DNA of 53,006 bases from a virus. Below, piece by piece: positions 1-8,935 of this stretch. Within the stretch, counting starts at the first letter, position 1. Each line of letters starts with the position of its first letter. Both the position numbers and the translations under genes were made by a program. The stretch covers positions 1-53,006 of IMG/VR virus record IMGVR_UViG_3300046520_000239; one strand, given 5' to 3'. Under the pieces are notes generated by a model. It did not search any database. It was given only the letters and a program-made list of their open reading frames with translations, and was not told the DNA's origin.

Positions 1-127
1 GATCCTCGTATTCCCACTCCGCCGTCGATCCATCGATATTCAGGGCGGCGAGCGTTACAACCTCGACAGTCTCGACCTGGTCGTCCTCCTCCGGGATCTC
101 CTGCAGACCTGAAGGGAGGACGATATC
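1..127. repeat. Terminal direct repeat, left copy (circular overlap)
   Basis: Bases 1-127 are identical to 52880-53006. The length of exactly 127, the position inside a tail gene, and the unbroken reading frame across the join all indicate a circular or circularly permuted genome written with a k-mer overlap, not a biological terminal repeat. Confidence 0.95.
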
Positions 128-1066
128 GAGAAGCTCCTCGCGCTGCTGACTGTAATCGTATGCTGCGGTCAGGCGAAACACGACGGTTTTCGGCTGCAGC
201 TTCACCTTACCGCCGGAAGCGGATCCGAACTTAGTGCCGGAAATGACCATTTCCGTTGGTGTGTCGTCATTGACAGATTCCACCTCGGCTTCCGCGAGCG
301 TCCAGCCCGTGCTGCTGCCGATTGCGGTACCGGGCTGCGGGAATGTGCTCAGGAAGTCGTCAGCGGTGTACGTCTGGACGGAATCAGGCTCCGAAATCGT
401 CTGCCTTCCTTTTGCAGCTTGCGTCCACCCCGCAATGACGCGGATCCGCGTGCTCGGCTTGGGCGGATTCGTGACGGTCAACACGGGCGGCTCCTCCAAT
501 CCCTCAAAATCAAGGGTGTGCAGGAAATCGCTTTCGACGAGGTGCGTGCGAGACAGAGCGAGGGTCGCGCGATCCCAGCGCCAGATCTCCGGGCGTGCCG
601 CCAGAGCGCTTTCGGGATCATCGGAGGAATCGGCGGAGTAGAACAGCGGATCGTAAAGCTCGGCGTCCTCATCGGGATCGTTGGGGTCGTACTCCACAGC
701 CTCGCCGACGCGCAGCAGATCTGCAGCGCTCGTGAGGATGTCGTCGCAAGAAGGAGGCAAGCAGCGAAAGGTGAGATCGATCGTCTTGCCGGACATGCCT
801 GTCGGCAGCGGAACTAGACGCCCGCGTGCCACTACAACAGGCTCGGGATCGGTTTGCCGCTGCTCCCACAAAATGGCGTATCGATTGGCCGACGACATGA
901 ATCCGGCGACGCCTGGGTTCTCGATGGTCACCTTGAAATATGGTTCAATCTTCCGACCGACCCGCTGTTCGTAGACGGATCCCGAAATCGCGAAATAGGC
1001 GTCGTCGGCAGCGGCCTGCGGATCGAATGTAGTGTCGAAGGACGGGATGTACTGGAGGCCGAACAT
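1..1066 (-). CDS. Tail-tip/baseplate-like protein, N-terminal part (gene crosses the window join)
   Basis: The frame starts at ATG 1066, overlapping the upstream stop as ATGA, and stays open to base 1. It continues in the same frame from 52879 to the stop at 52086, giving one protein of about 619 residues. Around the join it reads Y-x-x-G-D-E-V...W-T-C-V-T-E-H...W-E, like small carbohydrate-binding modules of phage tail proteins. It lies directly after the tape measure and one small gene, where lambda keeps its tail-tip genes, so a tail-tip or hub role is inferred. I do not recognise a named family. A 69-residue gene follows it. Confidence 0.75.
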   Translation of the reverse strand, partial: MFGLQYIPSFDTTFDPQAAADDAYFAISGSVYEQRVGRKIEPYFKVTIENPGVAGFMSSANRYAILWEQRQTDPEPVVVARGRLVPLPTGMSGKTIDLTFRCLPPSCDDILTSAADLLRVGEAVEYDPNDPDEDAELYDPLFYSADSSDDPESALAARPEIWRWDRATLALSRTHLVESDFLHTLDFEGLEEPPVLTVTNPPKPSTRIRVIAGWTQAAKGRQTISEPDSVQTYTADDFLSTFPQPGTAIGSSTGWTLAEAEVESVNDDTPTEMVISGTKFGSASGGKVKLQPKTVVFRLTAAYDYSQQREELLDIVLPSGLQEIPEEDDQVETVEVVTLAALNIDGSTAEWEYED

Positions 1067-1605
1067 CAGACGGTACCTCCTAGCTCTTCCGTCATGAGCT
1101 GCCACTGGCTCGTCGCTGATGCCTCGCGGTAGGTCTCACGCCACGGCTCCGTGACGATGACCTCGTACTGCAGGCGGGCATAGACACGCACGGGTTCCGT
1201 CGCGGGAGCCGACAGGGTGACAGTTTTGCCTCCGATCGACGAGGTCACGTCCTCGAATGCCATCGTTAGAGCGCGAGCAGAATGGACGATGCGCGGGAAC
1301 ACGGCGGCCGTGCCGCCCACCGGGATGACAAGCATGACTTCATTCGCTGGGACGATGGTGAAGACGGTACCTGGCCACATGTCGGCAAGTGCCGGTGGCC
1401 TCATATCATCTCCGGAGGTGAGCTGCAGCGCGAACAGACGGAATTCAGGATCGACAAGGTTCTTCGCCCTTCCGTTCCAGTTTCTGACGATGTTCGCGGA
1501 CGCGGCGATGGGCGACAGCTCGACGGACAAGTCGAATCCGGTCTGCCAGCCAATGCCGAGGTGGGGAGCGAGGATCTCTGTGGGGCTACTATATTCTGTC
1601 ATCAT
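1066..1605 (-). CDS. Tail-associated protein of unknown function
   Basis: 179 residues, starting MMTEYSS at ATG 1605, which overlaps the tape-measure stop (ATGA); the end overlaps the next start in the same way, so it is translationally coupled on both sides. The composition is beta-rich with no signal peptide or membrane segment. Position between the tape measure and the 619-residue tail protein matches lambda M/L-type tail-tip assembly genes. The role is inferred from position only. Confidence 0.8.
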   Translation of the reverse strand: MMTEYSSPTEILAPHLGIGWQTGFDLSVELSPIAASANIVRNWNGRAKNLVDPEFRLFALQLTSGDDMRPPALADMWPGTVFTIVPANEVMLVIPVGGTAAVFPRIVHSARALTMAFEDVTSSIGGKTVTLSAPATEPVRVYARLQYEVIVTEPWRETYREASATSQWQLMTEELGGTV

Positions 1606-3998
1606 GAGAATCCGTTGTTCAGCTCGTCGAGCGCGCGCTTCAAGTCCATGTCGCCCGTGACCGTGGCGGGGGTTCCGTTGACCTTGATGTCGTACCGGAA
1701 GACTGCTGCCGGCGGTTGGGCGTTCCGTCGACGGATGGTGTCGCCGATCACATCGCCGCCATAAACGCGCCCTCCTTCGTATGCGGAAGGGTCGTTGGTG
1801 AAACCGTTCTGCCGGAACTTCTCGCGACCGGCAGCGATCTGTTCGTCCGTGGTCATGCCTTGCCAGCCGATGTTGATGCCGTCACGTCCATAGTAGTTCT
1901 TTTGGAATGCCCGGGATCTATCGGTGCCACGCTCGCGAAGCAGGGCGTTGACATGGCCTAGATCTTGCGCGCGGATCAGCGCAGCCTGCTGCTCCCACAC
2001 ATTTTCATATGCTTTCTGAGTATCGGCAAAGAAAGCTTTGGCCGCCATCTGGCCCAGAGCGAAGCCACCCGCGAGCGAGGTGCCGAGCAGTGCTGCGCCC
2101 CCCACAATGGCCGAAATCGTAGTGCCAACGGCTACGAGCGACGATGTAAGCCCTGCCGCTGTCGCCGAGGCAGCGCCTGCCGCACCGCCGACTCCGGCAA
2201 CGGCTTTCCCGGCTGCGAGAGCACCGCCCGCGAGTGCGAAGACGCCGCCAAGCGCCTTTCCAAACAAGCCCGCTGCTGCGGTCAGTGTGCCGAAGAGCCC
2301 CAGCATACGAGTGAGGCCAAGGAACAGACCAAACGTGGCCACATCCTTGCCGAGATAATCGAACACGGGGCGGAAGAAGTCGGCCACGCCGGATAGCAAT
2401 TCCTTCAGCATGCCGAATGCCTCCGAGAGGCGGCCCACGAAGGCGACAACCTGGTCTCTGGCGGAATTCAGCCACTTGAAGTTCTCGGCATTTCCTCCCG
2501 ACACGACTGCCCATGCATCAAGGGCGAACTTCTTCACCTCGAGGAAACCGTCGCGCAGCTTGTTGAGCCATCCGTAGTCGCTGTCCTTGCCTTCCCAAAG
2601 CAGCGAGACCTGGCGACGTACATTCTTCCAGATGTCCCGGACGATCGTGGTCTTCTTCACAAGGGTGTCGAGCCACTTGGTCTGTAGGTTCGAGGTGTCA
2701 CCGCCGAACAGGGAGATAGCGTCCTCCGCAAGGTCCCGGGTGCTCAGGAAAGCCTCCTTGGCATAAGCCGCAATCTCTTTGCGGCTTTTCACGAACCACT
2801 CGGTCAACTGGACGGATGTCTCCGTAAGGTACGGCAGCAGATTTCTGCTGATCTCCAGACGGACGCCTCCGATAGCAGTCTGCAGGTTCTGCGCGGATTT
2901 CGAATAGGCATCGCCAAGCGCAACGTCCTCATCGGTTGCGATGCCGCCAAGACGCTCCATCTCGGCCCTGTATTCCTCGATCGCCTTGCGACCCCCGTTG
3001 AGGAGCGGCACCAACTTTACGCCAGCATCTTCCCCAAAAAGCCGCATCGCAATCCGTGCCTTCGCAGAAGGATCCTGGACGCGCTGGAAGGCTTCGCTGA
3101 TCGCAACCAGCCCTTCCACGCCGCCGTTAGCTGCGCGGTCGAAATCAACGTCGTACTTCAGCAGCTCGAAGAGAGCCTGGCCTTGTGGCGACTGGCTTTT
3201 TTCAAATGCCTTGGCTGCCGTTTCGAGTTCCTGGCGCTCCTTGATCAGCGCATATCGAGCGGCATCGCCGTAGGTGCCGCTGCGACTGTCTCCAGATGCG
3301 TACATCTGGTTGAGGTCGGCATCGATCTGCTCCATCCGGTCTTCAATGTCCACATAGGATGCTTTCCGCGCTTCCAGATCTGCAGCGCCGAAGCCTCCAA
3401 CGACTCCCTTCATCCCGTCACGGTTTCCCAAACGGGCGGCGAGCGCGGCTTCCTTTGCCGTCATGCCAAGAAAAGTCTCGTATTCGGTGGCGGCGTCTGA
3501 AATGGACTCGCGGAGCGTCAGGAATTCATTGCTGATGGTGGCGATCTGCGTGATGAGTTCGTCGCGGTCAGTCCCAGTGCGGTCGGCGGCATAACCAAGC
3601 ACAGCGACGTCGGAGTTGCTGCCGCCGACGCGCTGCGCGTCGATGCTGATCGCCTTCAGGCTGGCAGCGGTGTCCGTCGATGCTTTGATGGCTGCGCCTG
3701 ACACGGCCGTGATCTTTGCCCGAAGGCCGACGAACGCTGTTCCTGCACCGAGAGCGCCCAGCTTGAGCCCTCTCCAAGTCTGCGCAGATCCGATCTTCAG
3801 GACCTCCTTGGAAACTACCTTGGCGTGCTTTTCTACCGTGGTCAGGCTGCGGTCGAGAGGAGCGAGGGCGCTTCCGCCACGACGACGAGTGTCCGATAGG
3901 GCATCCGACAACGTCCTCGCGAAACCACGGAGTCCCGTCGCGGCTTGTTTCAAGCCGTCAAGCGTGAACCTAGTTTTGATTTCGGGTACCGTTACCAT
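1602..3998 (-). CDS. Tail length tape measure protein
   Basis: 798 residues. Early residues carry charged, helical sequence; the middle (about 540-650) is a long Ala/Gly-rich hydrophobic stretch with several potential membrane-spanning segments, typical of tape measures that line the tail lumen and later contact the host membrane. It follows the frameshifted tail chaperone pair directly, the canonical position. Using the usual ~1.5 angstrom per residue, the predicted tail is about 120 nm; this is an inference. No lysozyme or peptidase motif was recognised. Confidence 0.92.
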   Translation of the reverse strand: MVTVPEIKTRFTLDGLKQAATGLRGFARTLSDALSDTRRRGGSALAPLDRSLTTVEKHAKVVSKEVLKIGSAQTWRGLKLGALGAGTAFVGLRAKITAVSGAAIKASTDTAASLKAISIDAQRVGGSNSDVAVLGYAADRTGTDRDELITQIATISNEFLTLRESISDAATEYETFLGMTAKEAALAARLGNRDGMKGVVGGFGAADLEARKASYVDIEDRMEQIDADLNQMYASGDSRSGTYGDAARYALIKERQELETAAKAFEKSQSPQGQALFELLKYDVDFDRAANGGVEGLVAISEAFQRVQDPSAKARIAMRLFGEDAGVKLVPLLNGGRKAIEEYRAEMERLGGIATDEDVALGDAYSKSAQNLQTAIGGVRLEISRNLLPYLTETSVQLTEWFVKSRKEIAAYAKEAFLSTRDLAEDAISLFGGDTSNLQTKWLDTLVKKTTIVRDIWKNVRRQVSLLWEGKDSDYGWLNKLRDGFLEVKKFALDAWAVVSGGNAENFKWLNSARDQVVAFVGRLSEAFGMLKELLSGVADFFRPVFDYLGKDVATFGLFLGLTRMLGLFGTLTAAAGLFGKALGGVFALAGGALAAGKAVAGVGGAAGAASATAAGLTSSLVAVGTTISAIVGGAALLGTSLAGGFALGQMAAKAFFADTQKAYENVWEQQAALIRAQDLGHVNALLRERGTDRSRAFQKNYYGRDGINIGWQGMTTDEQIAAGREKFRQNGFTNDPSAYEGGRVYGGDVIGDTIRRRNAQPPAAVFRYDIKVNGTPATVTGDMDLKRALDELNNGFS

Positions 3999-4010
3999 CT
4001 ATCTATTGCC

Positions 4011-4720
4011 TCACTCGATTAGTGCATCCCAGAGCTTCTCGTTGCCGGACATTGCAGTCGCCATCGCGGAGGCCATCTGAAGCGTTCCGAACTTGTCACG
4101 CTCTCCGCGGATCTTGGTGCGCCAGATCAGTTCGGTTGGCGTGAGATCCATCCCGGATCGGCCAGTTTCGATCTCATATTCCAAGGCCAGCTTCACGAGG
4201 GTGACGATGCGGCCGTCGACCGGGAGGCCATCGGCGCAGTGCGTCACGCGGCCTGGAGTTCCGCCTCGTTCTCGTCCTCCGGATCCTTTGGAAGGATTCC
4301 CTCCGCCTGAAGCCGGCGAAGGAACTTGAGAAAAAAAACGTCAGGACTCTCGTCGCGGAAGGTGACCTTGACGGCGAAGACAGCGATATCTTCGAGAAGC
4401 TCATCCGGCGCAGCCTTCAGCCATGCCTCGAACTCAGCATCTCCCTCTGCATCGCAAGCGAACGCGATGAACGCTGCGACAGCATCGTCACCTGCGGCAA
4501 GGAGAGCGGCGCGAAGATCATTGCCCTCGATCACCTTGATGAGGCTCGGGAAGCGGCGGCACAGCCGGAGCATCTGCAGGATGGTGACGGCGCGCATCGG
4601 GACAGAGACATCGCCGTAGACGAAATCCTCGAACTTGTGGCCGGCGGCGGCCATGAGGGCCTTGATGCCGGAAATCGGAGCTGTCGAAGCCTTGAGATTC
4701 TGCTTGGTGTTCTGGGCCAT
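4011..4720 (-). CDS. Tail assembly chaperone GT-like fusion made by -1 frameshift
   Basis: Codons 1-130 are read from ATG 4720. At the U8 run (4338-4331) a -1 slip enters the frame that stays open to the stop at 4011, adding 106 residues for a product of about 236 residues. I walked the -1 frame from 4331 and found no stop before the reading frame that includes a GTG at 4247. Lambda G/GT and most siphovirus tail chaperones are made this way, upstream of the tape measure, as here. The downstream frame could instead be translated from the overlapping GTG at 4247. Confidence 0.8.
4244..4720 (-). CDS. Tail assembly chaperone G-like (unshifted product)
   Basis: 158 residues starting MAQNTKQ at 4720, after an AAGGAGG ribosome site; the longer upstream start is not needed. 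It is a helical protein of the size and position of lambda gpG, between the tail tube and tape-measure genes. It contains the slippery run near codon 130 (Val-Phe-Phe-Leu) used to make the fusion. The end overlaps GTG 4247 by four bases. Confidence 0.85.
   Translation of the reverse strand: MAQNTKQNLKASTAPISGIKALMAAAGHKFEDFVYGDVSVPMRAVTILQMLRLCRRFPSLIKVIEGNDLRAALLAAGDDAVAAFIAFACDAEGDAEFEAWLKAAPDELLEDIAVFAVKVTFRDESPDVFFLKFLRRLQAEGILPKDPEDENEAELQAA
4331..4338 (-). other. Slippery run for programmed -1 frameshift
   Basis: Eight consecutive T residues on the coding strand, read in frame 0 as GTT TTT TTT CTC. This gives the T-TTT-TTT heptamer, which allows both tRNAs to re-pair after a one-base backward slip. 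Confidence 0.8.
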
Positions 4721-4783
4721 AATTCCTCCTTGAAATGGCACGGGTGGAAGGAGGAGCCGGAAGAAATCCGGCTCCGAAAGGGA

Positions 4784-5563
4784 TTACATCGACAGGTCGG
4801 TGACGCAGCCGAAGCGGAAGCGCGCTGGCTTTGCGCCGTCGGCGTAGACGCGGCCCTGGAGCTGCACCTGCGTGTAGTCGTCGGCTCCCTGCAGCGCGAC
4901 TTCGCCCGTCGGCGTGAGCTTCACGTCCCACATCTCGATGTGCATAGGGGTACCGATCTCGTTCGAACCGAAGAGGTCGAGTTTTCCGCGGATGCCGTTG
5001 TTCGCCATGATGCCGAATTGCTGGCGGCCAGAGATGTCGGTAATCGCGGCCCCGGAGACTTCGGCTTCGCCGCCATCGGCAACGGTTGCTCCGATCCACT
5101 CAAAGTGACCCGTTTCGGAGATCACGCGGTAGTGGGTCTCTTCAACGAACGTGACAGGATCCGATACGGCTCCATCGTCGAACGTCGTGATGGTGATGTC
5201 GCGAAGGCCTGTAGCATAAACGCGGCCGTGCACGAGCTTGGAGAAGGAGACGGTTTTCGTGGTCGCCGACTGCGTCAGCATCTGCTCCGGCTCGTCCATG
5301 AACAGGGCAGCGCGCACCAGCGGAATCATGGACAGGACGGTGAAGCTGAGAGCTGCGTCTTTCTGGATCACGTCGGAGCGAGCGAGTGTCTTCTCGGCGT
5401 ATTCCTTCGAATAGCGCTCGATCTCGACTAGATTCGGCGTGTACCCGAGTGCCTCAATGTCGCCGAGGTTGATGCCGCCTTCGTCGCCCTGCGGCGTAAA
5501 AACGCCCTGCAGCGACCATTTTGCGTAGTTGTCATTTCCGAGTCCGCGAAGTTTGTTCGCCAT
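4784..5563 (-). CDS. Major tail (tube) protein
   Basis: 259 residues, starting MANKLRG at ATG 5563 behind a GGAGA site; the longer open frame to 5710 overlaps the previous gene and looks non-coding. It is acidic and beta-rich, with content such as the TFVEETHYRV region. It sits between the tail terminator and the tail chaperones, where lambda gpV is. It would polymerise as hexamer rings around the tape measure. Confidence 0.82.
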   Translation of the reverse strand: MANKLRGLGNDNYAKWSLQGVFTPQGDEGGINLGDIEALGYTPNLVEIERYSKEYAEKTLARSDVIQKDAALSFTVLSMIPLVRAALFMDEPEQMLTQSATTKTVSFSKLVHGRVYATGLRDITITTFDDGAVSDPVTFVEETHYRVISETGHFEWIGATVADGGEAEVSGAAITDISGRQQFGIMANNGIRGKLDLFGSNEIGTPMHIEMWDVKLTPTGEVALQGADDYTQVQLQGRVYADGAKPARFRFGCVTDLSM

Positions 5564-5577
5564 TTGCTGTCTCCGTA

Positions 5578-6042
5578 TTAGGAATGGATGTTCTGCGAGG
5601 GCTGGCCCTCGCGGGTTGTTACGGTGCCTCGGAAGGTGACCCGCAAGGACGAGGTGCCTTGCTCTTCGGCTTCCACCTCGGTGGGTTCGGACGTGCCGAG
5701 GTATGTCCAATCCAGGACCTTGCCGAAATCGAGCGTCGCCGGATCCGTCAGGGTCTCCTCGACCTTCGCAGCCAGCGCGTCGAGCTTCTCGTCCAACTCT
5801 TCCACGGCGGCGATCTCCAGAACCTGCACGTTGACGACGATCTGCCGCTGCAGTGGGCGCTGTCCCGGGGGATTCTTGCCGACAGGAACCGCGGAGTCAG
5901 AGACGGACACGAACGCAAGGGGAAAGAGGTCAGATTGGACGCTACGGAGCATGCGAAGCCGTGGCTCAACGAGGCCGAAACCGCCGCCATCGCGCAGCCG
6001 GGTGACGACTGCGTCTCGAATCTGCGTGCGGATATGGCTCAT
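5578..6042 (-). CDS. Tail terminator/completion protein (gpU-like)
   Basis: 154 residues from ATG 6042 (MSHIRTQIRDAVVTRL), overlapping the upstream stop as ATGA. The N-terminal helix followed by beta sequence, with content such as RQIVVNVQVLEI, fits tail-terminator folds of the lambda gpU type that cap the tail and join it to the head. Order (connector, this, tail tube) agrees. A copy of the repeated CTGCAAGATTC element and an inverted repeat (6041-6074) lie at its start. Confidence 0.78.
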   Translation of the reverse strand: MSHIRTQIRDAVVTRLRDGGGFGLVEPRLRMLRSVQSDLFPLAFVSVSDSAVPVGKNPPGQRPLQRQIVVNVQVLEIAAVEELDEKLDALAAKVEETLTDPATLDFGKVLDWTYLGTSEPTEVEAEEQGTSSLRVTFRGTVTTREGQPSQNIHS

Positions 6043-6410
6043 GTGCGTTTCCTGAAAAGCTCGATCTCGCACATACCGTAACCGTCGGCCCTGCAAGATT
6101 CGACTTCGTAGGTCATGCCTCCGATGACGAGCTGATCGCGTCCGGATCCGAGGAAAAGAAGCGTCAGATCCCCCGCTCGAGACGGCTCCAGCTTGAGGGC
6201 ATCGGCAACGGCACAGCGCGCGATGGGGACGTTGAAGTCTGTCCCAAGGCCATCTGCTGAGACCCTTGTCGACGACGCGTTGAAGATGACCTGCAGATCA
6301 TCGGATGCGAAGGATCCATCCTCGCGATGCCGGATCCAGGTAGCGGCGGACGGCATCGCGAAAGTGCGGAGGAAGATGCGCGGGAGTGGGGCGAAGATGC
6401 GGGCTACCAT
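6039..6410 (-). CDS. Head-tail connector protein (FII-like)
   Basis: 123 residues; ATG 6410 follows a GAGGA site overlapping the upstream stop. The mostly beta sequence, including a TLLFLGSGRDQLVIGG segment, and the position between head genes and the tail terminator match lambda gpFII-type head-tail joining proteins. It is coupled to the tail terminator by a four-base overlap. Assignment rests on size, synteny and general resemblance. Confidence 0.7.
   Translation of the reverse strand: MVARIFAPLPRIFLRTFAMPSAATWIRHREDGSFASDDLQVIFNASSTRVSADGLGTDFNVPIARCAVADALKLEPSRAGDLTLLFLGSGRDQLVIGGMTYEVESCRADGYGMCEIELFRKRT
6091..6101 (-). promoter_or_regulatory. Repeated late element, copy D
   Basis: Exact CTGCAAGATTC (plus-strand reading) inside the connector gene, 49 bases upstream of the tail terminator start. 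It is followed on the minus strand by the inverted repeat ATGTGCG/CGCACAT at 6068-6074 and 6041-6047, which reaches the start codon. Confidence 0.6.
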
Positions 6411-6420
6411 GGGATCATCC

Positions 6421-8526
6421 TCAATGCAGGTTCACCCACGAGCCATTCGCGAAGACGCGCAGCTTGTTGAGGGAGGAGTCGTAATAGACGAGGCCGTTCT
6501 CCCACGCATCGGTGGGCGTGGTGCTTCTCGGCTCGATCTTGATCGACTGACGTGTAATCGCCAGGGCGCCGAAGTTCGAGTAGATGTCATTCGTACCAGC
6601 ACCAGATCCCCGCTCCGTATACTTAAACGTGGTCGTCGCGTGCCGCGTCCCTGTCCAGTTGAGCGTGGACGAGTATGCAGTCACGGTGAGATCGATGTCG
6701 TTGCCGCCGTCGTCGCTGAAGTCGATCGCAACGGCCGGAACCGATGTCAGCAGCATCGTAATGCGGTTCCGCTGCGCGGTAGCCGTTCCCGGTTGCCCAA
6801 GCTGGATGCCTTTGATGTTGTCGTTTGCCCATTGGACACCCCGACCCTGGATAAAGCAGTCGGAGCCCAGCATTTTCAGCAACCCACCTCCAGCTAGTCC
6901 TGTTCCCGGACGAGCATCGTCAAGGATGAGGTCGCTGATCGAGATCGCCTGCGCGCGCTGCGTCAGGCACCACTCGGGGCTGTCACCCCAACAGTGCAAC
7001 TGCGCAAACTGGCTACCGGATGCGCGAGTTCCGATTTCGAACGTGCTCGATCCTGGCAACGCCTCCATAAAGTGTCGCGACATAGAGACGAGCATGCGCC
7101 CGACTTGCGAGTCGTGGGGGCCATCAAAGATTGGCCATTGGCGGCTGAACTGAACGAAGAATTCGTCGATAAAGCATTCGCCGGCGCTGTCTGTCGTGTC
7201 GTTGTCCCAAGCGGCTGCTACCGAACCCCAACGTGAGTAGAATCCACCGTTGCAGCAGTACTCACAGTCAACATCGCGGATGTGATAGGCACGTCCGTAG
7301 ATGCGGATGTTCCAGCCGGTGGCCGATGGGTTCTGGTCCTTACGTCCGTGGATGGTGAAGTGCTCGAGTCCGAAACGGTTTGGGCCGTTCGCGCTGTCGC
7401 CTGTCCAAAGCGTGTCGAAATCCTGCGTCTTGAAGAGGTCGCCGGCGTAGCCGTCCTTGCGCTGGAGCCAAGTTACACGACGGCCGACACCGCTATGAAC
7501 GACGTGGGATTTCAGGGTAACTTCAGCACCGAGTTCGTAAACTCCCGGCCCGTGTTTGATGTATCCGCCACCTTTTGCGACTAGGTAATCCGTGGCTGCA
7601 TTAATAGCTGGAGAGTTGTTGTATCCGGCCTCTGGCTTCGCGCCAAACTGGTTCGGGTACACCACCCCAGACGATGTCAGTTCCCACCAGCGACCGTCTG
7701 CGCTCTGGAATTTCCCGGCATGCGATGGCTGCCCGATGATGTGCTTATAAAGGCCAGCACCGCCGTCGCCTGGGGCGTAATATCCGCCGACGCGTATTGC
7801 GGAGATGCTTCCGGGGATCGTGACTGCGGACATGCCGGTGACGACGAGAGTTGCGCCATCAATTCCGTCACGTCCGGAGGCCCCGGTGATTTCAGAAAGG
7901 GCTACGAGGTCGGCTACTACGCCGCCTGTCTGTCGCCACTGCAGATGTGTAGACGACTTCAGTAGTTCGACCGACTTGCCGTTTATGCCATCGACACCTT
8001 TTAGGTCTGCCAGCAATACGAGATCGGCCCAGTTACCGTCGGGCACCTGTCTCCACTGGATGGCGGTCGCGGTCTTGCGGAGCTCCACGGACTTGCCGTC
8101 GGTTCCGTCCTCGCCTGCAGGGGCCGAGAACTCGACCCACCGGGTGGGATCGGCAGCAGGCGAGACGGAGGCGACGAACGGCTCCGATGCCTGACAAATG
8201 AACATGGATGTCGGCGACGTTGTGCCGGCTGCGAACACGTAGTCTGACGGAGAATACGTGGATCCGGATACGAAGGCGCCGCGATTGGTGAGACCGACCC
8301 CGGCTTCGCCTTTCAAGGATTCAATCCATTCCGACTGAGTGCCTTCGAATCCTTCGGCGACGGCGATGGCGTAGGCGCTTGCGCCGTCTTCGCCTTCAAG
8401 AGAAACAAGCCATTCGACAGCCGTGCCCACGAATCCGTTGTCGACCGCGACCTCATAGGCGCTCTTGCCACGCTGGCCAGGGATGCCACCGCCGGATCCG
8501 GTTGCTGTGAGATTGGGAACCATCAT
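6421..8526 (-). CDS. Tail spike/fibre with beta-helix domain
   Basis: 701 residues. N-terminal region has tandem repeats of two kinds: SAYEVAVDNGFVGT-EW type (about residues 22-75) and GKSVEL-K-...-QWRQ type (about 145-215), joined by collagen-like Gly-rich links. From about residue 275 the pattern NQFGAKPE...AINAATDYL...GGGYI begins a pectate-lyase-like right-handed beta-helix, as in polysaccharide-degrading or receptor-binding tail spikes. It ends in a short WVNLH tip. The gene lies between the head protein at 8530 and the connector at 6410, not with the tail-tip genes. Likely the host-range determinant, by inference. Confidence 0.85.
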   Translation of the reverse strand: MMVPNLTATGSGGGIPGQRGKSAYEVAVDNGFVGTAVEWLVSLEGEDGASAYAIAVAEGFEGTQSEWIESLKGEAGVGLTNRGAFVSGSTYSPSDYVFAAGTTSPTSMFICQASEPFVASVSPAADPTRWVEFSAPAGEDGTDGKSVELRKTATAIQWRQVPDGNWADLVLLADLKGVDGINGKSVELLKSSTHLQWRQTGGVVADLVALSEITGASGRDGIDGATLVVTGMSAVTIPGSISAIRVGGYYAPGDGGAGLYKHIIGQPSHAGKFQSADGRWWELTSSGVVYPNQFGAKPEAGYNNSPAINAATDYLVAKGGGYIKHGPGVYELGAEVTLKSHVVHSGVGRRVTWLQRKDGYAGDLFKTQDFDTLWTGDSANGPNRFGLEHFTIHGRKDQNPSATGWNIRIYGRAYHIRDVDCEYCCNGGFYSRWGSVAAAWDNDTTDSAGECFIDEFFVQFSRQWPIFDGPHDSQVGRMLVSMSRHFMEALPGSSTFEIGTRASGSQFAQLHCWGDSPEWCLTQRAQAISISDLILDDARPGTGLAGGGLLKMLGSDCFIQGRGVQWANDNIKGIQLGQPGTATAQRNRITMLLTSVPAVAIDFSDDGGNDIDLTVTAYSSTLNWTGTRHATTTFKYTERGSGAGTNDIYSNFGALAITRQSIKIEPRSTTPTDAWENGLVYYDSSLNKLRVFANGSWVNLH

Positions 8527-8529
8527 GGC

Positions 8530-8859
8530 TCAGTTCTCCATGACGTAGACGACCGTATCGGCCGTGGCGTTGAAATGAAGGTCGCGGCTACCACCGGGCA
8601 CGCCGAACGGCAGATAGCCCGGCATCAGAGGCCAAGCCTTGGCGGCATCGTAGGCGGGGCCCCGGACAAGGGTCACGGCTGCTGCCGATGCGTCGAGACC
8701 GACGGCGATCGTGACGAGGGTCGTCGTGCTGGCGATGGTGTGCTTCACGGTGGTGTCGGCAGCGACCGGGACCGCGAAGACGCGAGCGGAATCGAGCAGC
8801 GCGACATCGAAGGATTCGCCGAGGGCTGAGACGGGAGAATCAATGGTGTTGGCCATCAT
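8530..8859 (-). CDS. Small head-cluster protein, unknown function
   Basis: 109 residues from the paired ATGs at 8859/8856 behind a GGAG site; the longer frame to 8949 runs into the capsid terminator zone and is unlikely. Content is beta-rich with many Thr, Ala and Val. It lies just after the major capsid gene, where lambda-like phages carry FI-type or accessory capsid proteins. The function is unknown; a virion accessory protein is inferred from position. Confidence 0.75.
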   Translation of the reverse strand: MMANTIDSPVSALGESFDVALLDSARVFAVPVAADTTVKHTIASTTTLVTIAVGLDASAAAVTLVRGPAYDAAKAWPLMPGYLPFGVPGGSRDLHFNATADTVVYVMEN

Positions 8860-8935
8860 GGCGCTCCGGAAAAAAGGAAATTGGGTGCGCAGCCGGGCAA
8901 AGGAGGAAACCCCGGCTGCGCTGTGGAGCTGACCC

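Noticed and set aside
1-127. Biological direct terminal repeat of 127 bp
   Set aside because: Length equals a usual assembly k-mer, the repeat lies inside a tail gene away from terminase, and GpA-type terminases use cos ends.
4637-5431. Plus-strand frame opposite the tail tube gene
   Set aside because: Antisense shadow without a family match or ribosome site.
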